A stretch of DNA of 64,000 nucleotides from Terriglobia bacterium (GTDB lineage Bacteria; Acidobacteriota; Terriglobia; Acidiferrales; UBA7541): the NCBI GenBank assembly GCA_020073705.1, contig JAIQES010000017.1, positions 1-64,000 on the forward strand, read 5' to 3'. The notes under the pieces were generated by a model, which saw only the letters and a list, made by a program, of their open reading frames with translations, did not search any database and was not told where the DNA came from. Numbering within the stretch: the first letter of the stretch is position 1; the number at the start of each line of letters is the position of its first letter. The translations under genes were made by a program, and so were the position numbers. Below are positions 44,855 to 55,300 of this stretch, piece by piece.

Positions 44855-44930
44855 TGGTGGGCCCGCCAGGATTTGAACCTGGGACCGACGGATTATGAGT
44901 CCGCTGCTCTGACCGCTGAGCTACGGGCCC
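44855..44930 (-). tRNA. tRNA-Ile(CAU), lysidine-type (AUA reader)
   Basis: On the minus strand the cloverleaf is complete: acceptor GGGCCCG with CGGGCCC, D arm with AGCTCAGCGGTCAGAGC, anticodon stem-loop with CTCATAA, T arm GGTTCAAATCC, discriminator A and an encoded CCA. The anticodon CAU could mean Met or Ile2. Pairs C4-G69 and C5-G68, the reported positive determinants for TilS, are both present; elongator tRNA-Met in E. coli has U4 and A5 here. It also lacks initiator features (no C1-A72 mismatch, no G-C triplet run in the anticodon stem). Hence Ile2 is the best call. Confidence 0.85.
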
Positions 44931-44949
44931 TAAAGGACTCAGGGTAGAT

Positions 44950-45213
44950 TTAAGCCTGACTTGCCTCGTACTTTGCTTTGTTCTGCCGAGCCTCCTCCTC
45001 CCTGGCCTTCATTGCCTCGTGGATTTGATCAGTGCTCACGATGTTGTAACGGTCAAACACTGACCGCGTCTTGTGGCCTGAGATAGACATTGCGATTCTC
45101 TCTTGTGCCCCAGCATCCATAAGATTCCGAATGGCGCTACGGCGCAGATCGTGAATCAGCAAGTTCGGAAGGTCTGCGGCCTTGGTTGCCTTCGCCCATT
45201 CCTTGCGGAGACA
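44950..45213 (-). pseudogene. Tyrosine recombinase C-terminal relic (right of tRNA)
   Basis: Minus-strand frame with [36 protein letters not shown] and a polar tail. The second Arg-box HDLRR, the HKT motif and the catalytic Tyr in DRYNIV are all seen, but the N-terminal domains and the first catalytic Arg are missing. Upstream frame to 45213 ([16 protein letters not shown]) is still integrase-like and then fades. It lies 19 bases beyond the 5' end of the tRNA. Confidence 0.8.
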
Positions 45214-45597
45214 GTAGATTATTAACGAGTACTACTGCATAGTACAGCACAGTTAGACAGTCCGACAACTTTAGAATTTTAGGTTGAGATCCGTTTAAGA
45301 CATTGTTTTTCCGATATGAATGATGCAAGCCACGAGCTCCGAAGGGTTTAAGGTCGAAATCGTAGGATTAGTGACGCAGCAGAAGGCAGACAAAAGGGAT
45401 TTTCTGCTTGTCGCTTACTGTATTCCTTACGTACAGCCAATATGCCACGTAGACAGTAAGGTCTACACATCATTTTCGACCGACTGTAACTCGCTGATTT
45501 CACATATGTTTTCAGAATGGCTAAGGGAACGCCGCATGCTTGGTAAACGGTAGAAATTAGTTTAGAGAAAGTAGACAAAGTGAATCGAGGAATGGAG
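45214..45597. other. AT-rich stretch with no clear gene
   Basis: Base use is visibly poorer in GC than in the carboxylase gene to the left. Short frames (45320-45553 plus, 45348-45701 minus) have no family likeness. It may be decayed mobile DNA. Confidence 0.4.
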
Positions 45598-46158
45598 ATG
45601 TTCGAAGAGCCTAACAACAAGATTGGCAGTTCTGCCGAACCCGATTCTCTCGAACGTCGCAGACATGCGCGATACCCATTCACCGCTACTGTCGAAGCCA
45701 TGGAACCTAAATCCCAAACGCGAATTCAGGGACGCACGAGCGATCTGAGCCGAGGGGGCTGTTATGTGGATACGATTAGTTCTTTCCCCGCAGGTTCAGT
45801 TGTGAAGATCCACCTTACGAAAGAAATGCGCTCCTTCGAAGCACAGGCAGAGGTCGTCTATTCTCTAGTTGGTATGGGTATGGGCGTGAAGTTCACAGAC
45901 GCCGATCCAGAGCAACTTTGGACAGTGGAGAAATGGGTGGGAGAGCTCAGCGGGGAACTGCCGCCCGAGCCAGAGTCGCAACGGCCATCCGATCAGTTTT
46001 GCGCCGAAGGAAGATCGGGCAACGAAGAAAATGATGTTCTGACTGAGCTTGTAATGGAGCTCATGAGACAAAGGGTACTGTCTAACGCGAAGTGCCAAGC
46101 CATGCTTCAGAAACTAAATCGCGCTGGATGCGCGAAGACTAATTCAGCCCATGCCTGA
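45598..46158 (+). CDS. PilZ domain protein (first)
   Basis: A 186-residue protein with a PilZ domain at about residues 19-105. The c-di-GMP-binding RxxxR motif is RRRHARYPF and the second motif is DLSRGGCYVD (D/NxSxxG). A helical, acidic C-terminal region follows, with no membrane segment. It should bind c-di-GMP and modulate a partner. I chose the ATG at 45598, with GAGGA 8 bases before; a GTG at 45580 is possible. It precedes a second PilZ-like gene and a two-component pair. Confidence 0.85.
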   Translation: MFEEPNNKIGSSAEPDSLERRRHARYPFTATVEAMEPKSQTRIQGRTSDLSRGGCYVDTISSFPAGSVVKIHLTKEMRSFEAQAEVVYSLVGMGMGVKFTDADPEQLWTVEKWVGELSGELPPEPESQRPSDQFCAEGRSGNEENDVLTELVMELMRQRVLSNAKCQAMLQKLNRAGCAKTNSAHA

Positions 46159-46252
46159 ATCTGGGCTAATTGAAGTGTTTCCGATATGACTCGGATTATT
46201 TGACGGTTCGGATAGATCTCAGGCCGAATCAATTTCAACGGGAGCGTGCTAC

Positions 46253-46687
46253 ATGTTGGTCGACACTGAAAAAGTTGATTTGCCTTTAATCCGGAGAACT
46301 CAGCGTATCCTCGCGCGAGTCTCATTATGCGTCTCGGGGAAAATCAACGACAAAATACCGTTCGAAGAAGAAAGCTTCACCACCGCTGTCAACGCCGATG
46401 GCGGACTCCTTCAGTTACGGAAACCGGTTAGAAAGGGTCAACGCCTCAGCCTATTCCAGACAAAGACCGGGCAACAGGAGTTCTGCACAGTCGCCCATGT
46501 TGAGCCTATTGATGGCGTGTTCGCCTCCGTGAGAGTCCAATTCCTTGAGCCACATCCGGAGTTCTGGCATATTGCATTTCCACCTGACGACTGGACACCA
46601 CGTCATCCCGATTCAAAATTTAACAGACAGTCGCACTCGCAGAATTCGGATACCCGGGAGTGCGTGAAGCTCGGCAATTGTTTGTAA
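46253..46687 (+). CDS. PilZ-like domain protein (second)
   Basis: A 144-residue protein. The RRTQRILARVSLCVSGKIND segment resembles the RxxxR strand of PilZ, but the DxSxxG motif is altered (NADGGLLQLRKPV), and the end FWHIAFPPDDWTP is an extended variant seen with PilZ proteins in acidobacteria. Binding of c-di-GMP is less sure than in the first PilZ protein. The spacing of 94 bases and same orientation suggest a shared unit. Confidence 0.6.
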   Translation: MLVDTEKVDLPLIRRTQRILARVSLCVSGKINDKIPFEEESFTTAVNADGGLLQLRKPVRKGQRLSLFQTKTGQQEFCTVAHVEPIDGVFASVRVQFLEPHPEFWHIAFPPDDWTPRHPDSKFNRQSHSQNSDTRECVKLGNCL

Positions 46688-46781
46688 TGGTCCGAACAGA
46701 CCGCTCACGGAGACCGATCAACAGGGATTGAGGTTTCAAACCGCTCCATTCGAAGGGCACGCGAGAGGAAGTACGTGGCAA

Positions 46782-47174
46782 ATGATCGCTACAATCCTAT
46801 TCTTCATCTCGATCATCGCGGTCGGCCAGTTTGGGATCTATTACTGGCGGGCGAGCATTGCGGCCACTTCCAAGGTGCCCGTTTCGGATCGGGTGCGGGT
46901 TGCAGCAGGCATCTCGACAACTTCCTTGAGTTCGCGCGACTTCCAAGCCATTCTGAATGTGCACGATTTGACTCCCGATTTGAGAGGTCCTGCAGGAAAA
47001 TTCCGCGCAATTCGAGCCTACTTCCTGGTGGCCGAAACGCTCGGACATCTCATTCCCTCGGTAACCGACTGGGCGGAAGTCGAGAAGACCATGTGCTCCC
47101 ACTACATAGCGGTCCTTGTAGATCAGCACCTCGAACGCAACATGGCATGCGCCGTTCGTATGCGTGGGATGTAG
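46782..47174 (+). CDS. Single-pass membrane hypothetical protein
   Basis: A 130-residue protein with an N-terminal membrane segment or signal anchor (about residues 1-18, MIATILFFISIIAVGQFG) and an outside domain of about 110 residues with helical character and three cysteines or fewer. No family is recognised. An upstream TTG at 46728 would give 18 more residues. It lies between the second PilZ gene and the hybrid kinase. Confidence 0.5.
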   Translation: MIATILFFISIIAVGQFGIYYWRASIAATSKVPVSDRVRVAAGISTTSLSSRDFQAILNVHDLTPDLRGPAGKFRAIRAYFLVAETLGHLIPSVTDWAEVEKTMCSHYIAVLVDQHLERNMACAVRMRGM

Positions 47175-47418
47175 CACAATTCTTTTCGCAAGTCATGGCT
47201 TGCATCTCCGACCAACCGAAGCGTCGGCCGGCACCACACTCCCCCTCCCGGAACCAGAACTGACGGAAGGAACCTCACTGAGGGTATCGGAACCTTCCAT
47301 CTGGTCGATAACTTCAAAGACACGCCACTGCAAATGGTGATATTGGCCTTGTCTAACCTGTTGCAAAATTAAAGGTATCAAGATTCAAGGTTCTGAACTC
47401 ACGCTGAGAGAATCTCCG

Positions 47419-49218
47419 ATGAAGGTCTCCTCATCTACTGGCACGAGCCATTCGGAATCTAATCCGGAAAACTGGCGCAGTACTGAGCGCCGTCAATGGT
47501 GGCTGTCTTCGAGTGGCATCCTTGTCTCTCTCTCATTGACATTGGGAATCGTGTCTTTCGCGCTGCCGGCATTTATTCCGGGGCTGGTAGCCTACTCGCT
47601 CGATGCAAACCTTGCTGTGCATGCTCTGGTGGGTTTGGTCCTGTTGTTCGATCTCTACGTTATATTTCAGCAAATTCAACTTTCCCGGGTTCGCAAGCAG
47701 ATTGCGGAACGGGAGGAACTTTTCAGATTAATCACCGAAAACGCAGCCGACATGATTGCAGTTGTGGATGGGAGCGGCAACCGGCTGTATAACAGCCCCT
47801 CTTATCAGAAATTACTTGGATACTCGCCGGAGGAATTAAGAGAGACCAAGAGCTTTGAGCAAATTCACCCAGACGACCGCCCAAAAGTGGTGGAGGCAGC
47901 CATGGAGGCCAAGCGCTCAGGTGTAGGGCGCAGTGTTGAATATCGCATCCGCCACAAAGACGGACATTGGGTGCCATTGGAATCAACAGCCAGCGTGGTC
48001 AGAAGTAGGAGCGGGGGAGTCGAAAAGCTGGTGATTGTGAATAGGGACATAACGGAACGCAAAGATCTAGAGAAGCAGCTTCTTCTTTCTCACAAACTCG
48101 AAGCTATCGGAAGGCTATCGGGCGGGGTAGCCCATGACTTCAACAACCTACTGTGTGTGATCCTTGGTTATTGTGAAGAGCTGCAGAAACGCACTCCACC
48201 AGATGACCCATACCGCGAGGCGGTCGACGAAATTCAGAATGCAGGGAAACGAGCGGCCTCGCTCACGCAGCAACTCCTGGCCTTCAGCCGGAAACAAGTA
48301 TTCGAACCACAGGTACTCGATCTGAAGACAATTGTCGCCGAGGCAGCGAAAATGCTGGAACGGTTGATTGGTGAGGACATCACACTGGATATTGTCCCGG
48401 CCAAGCAAATCGGAACGGTGAAAGCAGACAGAAGCCAGATCGAACGAGTGATCCTAAACCTCGCAGTCAATGCGCGAGACGCGATGCCGCAAGGTGGAAA
48501 GGTTACGATCGAAATGGCAGACGTTGAATTAGATGGAACAAGTCCGACCCTCAATCTCAGCGTCGCACCTGGCTCTTACGTCATGCTGAAAGTAACGGAT
48601 TCGGGATGCGGGATGGACGCCGAGTTGCAATCCCACATATTTGAGCCGTTCTTTACCACCAAGGGGCAAGGCACTGGATTGGGACTAGCGACGGTCTATG
48701 GAGTGGTCAAGCAGAGTGGTGGCGACATTTCGGTCGAAAGCGCGCCAGGGAAAGGCACCACTTTCAGGATTTATCTTCCTCGGATCTCGGAAACGGCGGA
48801 AAAGATCCAGGAAGCCGAGCCGTCAGGAAGGGTTATCCCGGAACACAGGACTGTTCTGCTTGTCGAAGATGAACGAGCCCTTCGCAAGTTAACTCGCAAG
48901 ATGCTTCAGGAGATGGGTCTTACGGTTCTCGAAGCAGAAAATGCTTTCCAAGCGATCGAAATCGCAAAGCGAACAGAAACCCCTATTGATTTGCTCTTGA
49001 CGGACGTGATCATGCCCGGCATGAGTGGGTGGGCTTTGGCTGAGATGTTGTCTCCGCAACGCCCGGAAATGAGAGTGCTCTATATGTCTGGCTATCCCGA
49101 CGGTGTAATTGCCAAGCACGGCGTCACGGAAGCCGGAATATCAATCCTTCGCAAGCCCTTTACGAGAGATGAACTAACGCGATGGGTTGAAGATGTGGCC
49201 ATCGGCGTTGCAGGATAG
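47419..49218 (+). CDS. Hybrid histidine kinase with PAS and receiver domains
   Basis: This 599-residue protein has two membrane helices (about 31-55 and 62-85), a PAS/PAC module (about 100-215), and HisKA with the phosphoryl-accepting His near residue 239 in GGVAHDFNN. A HATPase_c domain follows, with NLAVNARDAM, DSGCGMD and FEPFFTTKGQGTGLGLATV, then a C-terminal receiver with its Asp near 529 in LLTDVIMPG. The periplasmic loop is short, so PAS is the likely sensor. The NtrC-type gene begins 58 bases later and is the likely partner. Confidence 0.92.
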   Translation: MKVSSSTGTSHSESNPENWRSTERRQWWLSSSGILVSLSLTLGIVSFALPAFIPGLVAYSLDANLAVHALVGLVLLFDLYVIFQQIQLSRVRKQIAEREELFRLITENAADMIAVVDGSGNRLYNSPSYQKLLGYSPEELRETKSFEQIHPDDRPKVVEAAMEAKRSGVGRSVEYRIRHKDGHWVPLESTASVVRSRSGGVEKLVIVNRDITERKDLEKQLLLSHKLEAIGRLSGGVAHDFNNLLCVILGYCEELQKRTPPDDPYREAVDEIQNAGKRAASLTQQLLAFSRKQVFEPQVLDLKTIVAEAAKMLERLIGEDITLDIVPAKQIGTVKADRSQIERVILNLAVNARDAMPQGGKVTIEMADVELDGTSPTLNLSVAPGSYVMLKVTDSGCGMDAELQSHIFEPFFTTKGQGTGLGLATVYGVVKQSGGDISVESAPGKGTTFRIYLPRISETAEKIQEAEPSGRVIPEHRTVLLVEDERALRKLTRKMLQEMGLTVLEAENAFQAIEIAKRTETPIDLLLTDVIMPGMSGWALAEMLSPQRPEMRVLYMSGYPDGVIAKHGVTEAGISILRKPFTRDELTRWVEDVAIGVAG

Positions 49219-49275
49219 TAGAGTCGTTGCAGTGGGAAAAGCGCAACACTTGCAAGGTGAAACCACCATTTGGGC

Positions 49276-50688
49276 ATGATACTCGTAGTCATCGACGACG
49301 ATCCCGCGAACATTAAGTTCGTACGTTTCATTTTGGCAAACGAGGGTCTTGAAATTCATGCTGCGTCCGACGCGCAGAGCGGCATGGAGCTGATCCATCG
49401 AACACATCCGCAAATCGTCCTTCTCGACCTAGTGATGCCAGGTGTGCAGGGGATGGAGGTACTGCAAGAGATATTGGAATTCGACCCGGGCATCGATGTC
49501 ATCTTGATGACGGGCTATTATTCGACAGAATCAGCGGTGGAGGCGATTCAAAAAGGAGCCGCCGACTATTTTCCTAAGCCGTTCTCCCCCGAGAAGCTCC
49601 GGGAGAGAATCAACCAGATTAAGGAGGATTCGAAACATCGGCAGCGCAGTTTGAAGCTGGAGAATGAACTTCTTGAGAATTTCGAGTTCGATGGGATGAT
49701 TGGCCGCAGCCCTCTAATGCTTGAGCTCATTTCGCAGATTCATCGTATTGCTCCACATTTCCGCAGTGTCCTCGTCACGGGGCCGACCGGAGTGGGTAAG
49801 GAACTGGTTGCCAGAGCTTTACACCGCTTAAGTCCTGGACAGAAGGGGAATTTTGTTGCCTTGAACTGTTCCTCGATCTCAGAGACATTGGCCGAGAGCG
49901 AATTGTTCGGTCATGTAAAGGGTGCCTTTACAGGTGCGCATCAAGATAAAGTGGGAGTTTTTGAGTATGCCGATGGCGGAACAGCCCTGTTGGACGAAAT
50001 CGGTGAAATGCCATTGCCACTGCAGGCCAAACTGCTGCGTGTCTTGCAGAACCAGGAGTTACAACGAGTGGGATCGCCAGTTGTTCGCAAAGTAAACGTT
50101 CGTGTAGTCGCCGCCACAAATAAGAACCTTCCCGAGATGGTGAGCCAAGGCAAGTTCCGAGAGGATCTCTACTTCCGGCTCTGTATGATCGAATTGAAAG
50201 TGCCGTCGCTTGCAGAACGACGCGAGGACCTACCTATGTTGCAGCGGCACTTCCTGAAAAGTTTCGCGGCGCAATATAAGAAACCCTTGGCGGGTCTGAC
50301 ACGGCGTGCGCAGACCTTGCTGGCCCGGTATTCGTGGCCCGGCAATGTTCGTGAGCTTGAAAATATCATTGGACACGCCTGCATGATGACCGAATCCAAC
50401 GTGATTGATGTGCGCGACCTGCCTGACCGAATTCAGAATCTGCGACCAACAGAAAATACGGAGAGTGAAGTGCAATTATCGATGGACCAGCTCGCACGCT
50501 TGCATGCCCAGCGCGTTCTAGCTCACGTCGGCGGGAACAAGGTACGCGCGGCGGAAATATTGGGGATCAGTCGCACATATCTTTATGAACTCCTCAAGAA
50601 AAACACACCGGATCAAGATCAACAGAATTCAGATACCCAGCATGAAGAATCAAAGCTCGTGACACCAAAGAACCCGAAGAGTGCATGA
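49276..50688 (+). CDS. NtrC-type sigma-54 response regulator
   Basis: A 470-residue regulator with a receiver (Asp51 in LLDLVMPG), an AAA+ sigma-54 domain with Walker A GPTGVGKE near 170, the GAFTGA loop near 216, and a Fis-type helix-turn-helix near the end (NKVRAAEILGISRTYLYELL). It should activate sigma-54 promoters once phosphorylated, probably by the kinase just upstream. The start is ATG at 49276; a TTG two codons before is an alternative. A short Asn/Gln/Ser/Lys-rich tail follows the HTH. Confidence 0.93.
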   Translation: MILVVIDDDPANIKFVRFILANEGLEIHAASDAQSGMELIHRTHPQIVLLDLVMPGVQGMEVLQEILEFDPGIDVILMTGYYSTESAVEAIQKGAADYFPKPFSPEKLRERINQIKEDSKHRQRSLKLENELLENFEFDGMIGRSPLMLELISQIHRIAPHFRSVLVTGPTGVGKELVARALHRLSPGQKGNFVALNCSSISETLAESELFGHVKGAFTGAHQDKVGVFEYADGGTALLDEIGEMPLPLQAKLLRVLQNQELQRVGSPVVRKVNVRVVAATNKNLPEMVSQGKFREDLYFRLCMIELKVPSLAERREDLPMLQRHFLKSFAAQYKKPLAGLTRRAQTLLARYSWPGNVRELENIIGHACMMTESNVIDVRDLPDRIQNLRPTENTESEVQLSMDQLARLHAQRVLAHVGGNKVRAAEILGISRTYLYELLKKNTPDQDQQNSDTQHEESKLVTPKNPKSA

Positions 50689-50969
50689 TTGTGACAACAA
50701 CTGTCAGCGGTCAGAAAAAGGTACGGCAGGCCGAAGCTAACTGCTGTCAACAGGCATGATTATTGCAGCCAGTCGTAAAGTGATCCCAGCCAGCGCGGAC
50801 TCGCGCAAAAAGCGCCGAAGAGTTTGGGTTCTGAAGTTCGGATCCTTTCAATCCTTGTGCACTCCAGATGAGGTTTCTGCGCAGCACAAGTGTTCCCGGT
50901 CCGCGTGCATTCCTGGAATCGATGAGATACGGATAGCTCGAACGGACGGTACTTAATGACGAACATGGG

Positions 50970-52211
50970 CTAATCCGCAATTGCCTCTTCATGGATGGTT
51001 CGCAGCCTGGGCCGCTCGATATTCGGCAAGAACGCCGCTAACAAACCCACCGCTGGAAGATAAGAACAGACCAAATACACGAAATTGATGCTGGTCAAAT
51101 CCGCGAGCCAACCTAGGACAGCCGCGCCCAGTCCTGCCATCCCAAAAGCGAATCCAAAGCAGAGGCCGGAAATCATTCCCACTCTGCCGGGGACCAGCTC
51201 CTGCGCGTAAACCACAATCACCGAAAATGCCGACGCCAGAATCAGGCCAATCACCACGCTGAGTATTTCAGTCCAAAACAGATTGGCGTACGGCAAAAGC
51301 AAAGTGAACGGGAGAACGCCAAGAATCGAGCACCAGATGACGCTCTTGCGGCCGATTCGATCGCCGACAGGCCCGCCAATGAGCGTACCCAGCGCGACGG
51401 CGCCTAGAAACACGAAGAGGTGAATTTGTGCGCTTCGCACGGATAGTTGAAACTTGCTGATCAAATAAAATGTGTAGTAACTCGTCAGACTCGCCAGATA
51501 GACGAACTTTGAAAACAAAAGTGCCATCAGGATCGCAATCGATGCAGTGATCCTTGCGGTCGAGAGGTTTGGCGCCGGTTCACTATGCTTTGCGCTTATT
51601 TTTTTCCAGTTTGGTCTGTGCTTCTTGGCCCAGTTGCTTACTCCGGTGAGCAGGACCATGCCGGTTAAAGCCGCGAGAGAAAACCAGGCGATGCTGGTTT
51701 GCCCCTTCGGCAGCACAACGAATGCCGCGAGCAAGGGCCCCAGCGAGAGTCCCGCATTGCCGCCAACTTGAAAAAGCGATTGCGCCAGACCGTGTTGTCC
51801 GCCGGACGCCATTCGCGCCACTCTGGAAGACTCGGGATGAAACACCGAGGAACCAGTCCCCACAAGCGCCGCAGCAATCAGCAATGCAAGAAATGTGTGA
51901 GCAATCGACAAGAGGATCAGCCCGACGAGCGTAGCTCCCATTCCGACCGGCAGAGAATACGGCCTTGGATTCTTGTCAGTGTAAAACCCAACCAAGGGTT
52001 GCAGTAGAGACGCGGTGGTCTGATAGGTGAACGTAATCAGACCGATTTGCGCAAAATTCAGATTGAAGGAAGTCTTCAGCAGAGGGTAAATCGCGGGCAG
52101 CAGCGACGAAAGCATGTCATTCACAAGATGACAGATGCTGATGGCTCCCAAAACCTTAAAGACGACCTCATGCCCCACTTCCACTAAAGTTTCGGTCTGA
52201 GTCGCAGCCAC
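50970..52211 (-). CDS. MFS exporter, fosmidomycin-resistance (Fsr) family
   Basis: A 413-residue transporter with 12 membrane helices. The family pattern is visible in LGAISICHLVNDMLSSLLPAIYPLLK, the LVGFYTDKNPRPYSLPVGM loop and SSVFHPESSRVARMASG. The Fsr group exports fosmidomycin or unknown small molecules. It is transcribed opposite to the two-component genes with 281 bases between the two stop codons, in which I see no gene. The start is ATG at 52211. Confidence 0.88.
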   Translation of the reverse strand: MAATQTETLVEVGHEVVFKVLGAISICHLVNDMLSSLLPAIYPLLKTSFNLNFAQIGLITFTYQTTASLLQPLVGFYTDKNPRPYSLPVGMGATLVGLILLSIAHTFLALLIAAALVGTGSSVFHPESSRVARMASGGQHGLAQSLFQVGGNAGLSLGPLLAAFVVLPKGQTSIAWFSLAALTGMVLLTGVSNWAKKHRPNWKKISAKHSEPAPNLSTARITASIAILMALLFSKFVYLASLTSYYTFYLISKFQLSVRSAQIHLFVFLGAVALGTLIGGPVGDRIGRKSVIWCSILGVLPFTLLLPYANLFWTEILSVVIGLILASAFSVIVVYAQELVPGRVGMISGLCFGFAFGMAGLGAAVLGWLADLTSINFVYLVCSYLPAVGLLAAFLPNIERPRLRTIHEEAIAD

Positions 52212-52380
52212 GTTTTCTTTCCCCCAACATTCAGGGCACTATGCCGCATTGGAATCCTAGTTTTTTTATTATACCAAGACTTGCTTATTGTCCGGGATTG
52301 AAACCGCGCCCTGACTACCTTCACACCACGCCAGCAATCAATCTGATATAGCGTTCTACGTTCATGGCACCGCCTCCTTT

Positions 52381-55300
52381 TCAATCTGTTGCTCGCGAGA
52401 ACTCATCGCTAGGCGGTGGCGCATTTCTGCTCCTATTGCGCTGGCTCAAGTAATAGACAACAGGAACCGTCATTCGAGATAGGATGGTCGATGCGACTTC
52501 TCCTGCCATCAGTGAAATCGCGAGTCCCTGGAAAATCGGATCAAACAAAATCACACTCGCACCTACAACGACAGCCGCTGCCGTTAACAACATGGGACGG
52601 AAACGCACTGCTCCAGCATCGACCACGGCTTCTTCTAGCGACATTCCATGCGAGCGGCGTAGTTCGATAAAGTCCACAAGGATGATCGAATTCCGAACAA
52701 TGATTCCCGCGCCGGCGATGAAGCCGATCATCGAAGTCGCCGTGAAAAATGCTCCCATTAGCGCATGAGCCGGCAAGATGCCGACGAGCGTCAGAGGAAT
52801 CGGGGCCATGATCACCAGAGGTGTCTTGAACGAGCGAAACCAACCCACGACCAGCACGTATATGAGCACCAACACGGCAGCGAATGCCAAGCCGAGGTCA
52901 CGAAATACCTCGACCGTGATGTGCCACTCCCCATCCCATTTCATGGAGAAGCGGTCGGTGCGGTCCGGTAGCATCGTGCCGGAGTATTGCTTCACGTGAT
53001 AGCCGTCGGGCAATTGGATTTTGTCGATCGCACCGCTCATCTTGAGAATGGCGTACACCGGACTTTCTATCTCACCTGCTACATCCCCCGTGACGTACAC
53101 CACGGGCCGCAAGTTCTTTCGATAAACGCTCTGATCAATCGCGGTCTCCCGGATGCTGGTGACCTCGCGAAGAGAAACCTGCCCGCCTGAGGGAGTGGGC
53201 AACTTCAGATTTTCGAGAGACTCTATGCCGGAGCGATCTGGTCGCGACAAACGCACTTCAATTGGGACATCTTCCCGAGATGCGGGATCGTGCAGCAGCC
53301 CCGCGGAGGCTCCACTCAAGCCAATCTGCACGGTCCGCGTAACTTCTGCAGCTGACACTCCTTGCAGCGCGGCTTTGTCGAGGTCCACCTTCATGTCGTA
53401 CTTGTTCTGCGGATCTTCCACATACCAATCAACATCCACGACGCCTGGAGTCTCTTGGAAAATCCTCTTTATTTTTGCGGCGAGTTCGGTCTGACCTTTG
53501 TAGTCCGGCCCGTACACCTCCGCCACGAGAGTTTGCAGCACCGGTGGACCCGGTGGAACTTCGGCCACTTTAATGCGTGCGCCGGAGGGAGCGGCAATCT
53601 TGTCCAGTTCCGGCCGCAATCTGCGCGCGATCTCGTGGCTCTGCGCGTTGCGCTCGTGAAGCGAGAGGAGATTTACCTGGATGTCAGCTTGGTTGGGTTG
53701 GCTGCGGAGGAAGTAATGCCGCACGAGCCCGTTGAAGTTGTAGGGCCCCGAGGTGCCGGAATAGATTTGGTAATTGAGCACCTCCGGTTGTGCAGCGAGG
53801 TAGCTTCCCAGTGCCTGCGCCACGTGGGTCGTCTGCTCTAGCGTGGTTCCGTCAGGCATGTCAATGATTACCTGGAACTCGCTCTTGTTGTCGAAAGGGA
53901 GCATTTTGACCCGCACCCACTTGAGCGGGATGAACGCCACCGCCGCGACGAGCAGCATGACTACGCCGCCAAGGAAAATCCATCTCCGAGTCGGATTCTG
54001 GATCAGCGGATTCATCAGGCGGCGATATAGACGCGTGGTCCAGCCTTCCGCCTCATGCCCGGACTCGGGGCGATCGGAGTAGTGGTGCAGCAGCCGCAAC
54101 GCAGCCCAGGGCGAAACTACGAAGGCCACGAGCAGCGAAAAAACCATGGCCGAAGATGCGCCCACCGGGATAGGGCGCATGTAAGGCCCCATCAAACCTC
54201 GCACAAATGCCATGGGAAGGATGGCCGCAATCACCGCAAACGTGGCCAGGATCGTCGGGTTGCCGACTTCGTCCACGGCCTCGACCGCAACGTCGGCGAG
54301 TGAACGTCCACGATTTTCGGGCAGCCGGAAATGGCGAACGATGTTCTCGACCACGACGATGGCATCGTCCACCAAAATGCCAATGGAAAAGATCAGCGCG
54401 AAAAGTGTTACGCGGTTCAACGTGTACCCGTAGAGGTAAAAGATGGCGAGAGTCAGTGCGAGGGTTACAGGAATTGCCAGCAGAACTACACCCGATTCAC
54501 GCCAGCCCAGCGCCAGCGCAATGAGCAACGTGACGGAAAGTGTTGCGATGAAAAGATGCTTGAGGAGTTCGTCCGATTTGTCCTTGGCCGTTTCACCATA
54601 GTTACGCGTTACGGTGACGTTCAGATCGTTTGGCAGCGTATTGCCCCGGAGGGTATCGACCTTGTGCAGAACATTCTCAGCAATGAGTGTGGCGTTCGCG
54701 CCCTTGCGCTTGGCCAGCGTAATGGTCACTGCCGGATAATCTGGATTTGTCGCGCTTCCGGTTGTTCCCTTTGCGCTGGCGAACATGACGTAACTGTCGG
54801 GTTCCGCTGGGCCGTCCTCGATCTTTTCCACCACGTCACGCAGGTACACAGGCCTTCCTGCGTGAACTCCTACGACGACTTGTTGCAGTTCTTCCGGGCG
54901 CGCAAAGAAGTTGCCAGCCTCGACTTGGAATTCTTGGTTATCGCGAGCAAAGCTACCGGCTTGACTGCGCGTATTCGCGGCACCGAGTTGCATGACAACA
55001 GAACCTGGAGTCAGTCCGTACGCTGCGAGCCGCTGAGTGTCGAGCACAACGCGCAACTTCCGGGGCTGCCCGCCGATCATCGTACTCTCGGAAACGTCGT
55101 CCAATTGCTTGAGCGAATGTTCCAGTTCTGCCGCAATACGCCGCAATTGGTAAGCGTCATAGTTCTTGCCCCAAAGCGTCAGAGCGAGAATAGGCACATC
55201 ATCAATCGAGCGCACCTTGATGATGGGCTGCGAAACTCCTTGTGGAATCCGGTCAAAGTTGGAGTAGAGCTTGTTGTAGGTCTTGACGATCGCGTCTTCT

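Noticed and set aside
44855-44930. Reading the CAU tRNA as elongator or initiator tRNA-Met
   Set aside because: C4-G69 and C5-G68 are TilS determinants found in tRNA-Ile2, and initiator features are missing.
45320-45553. 77-residue frame between the integrase relic and the PilZ gene
   Set aside because: No family likeness, no convincing ribosome-binding site, and an overlapping minus frame; likely noncoding.
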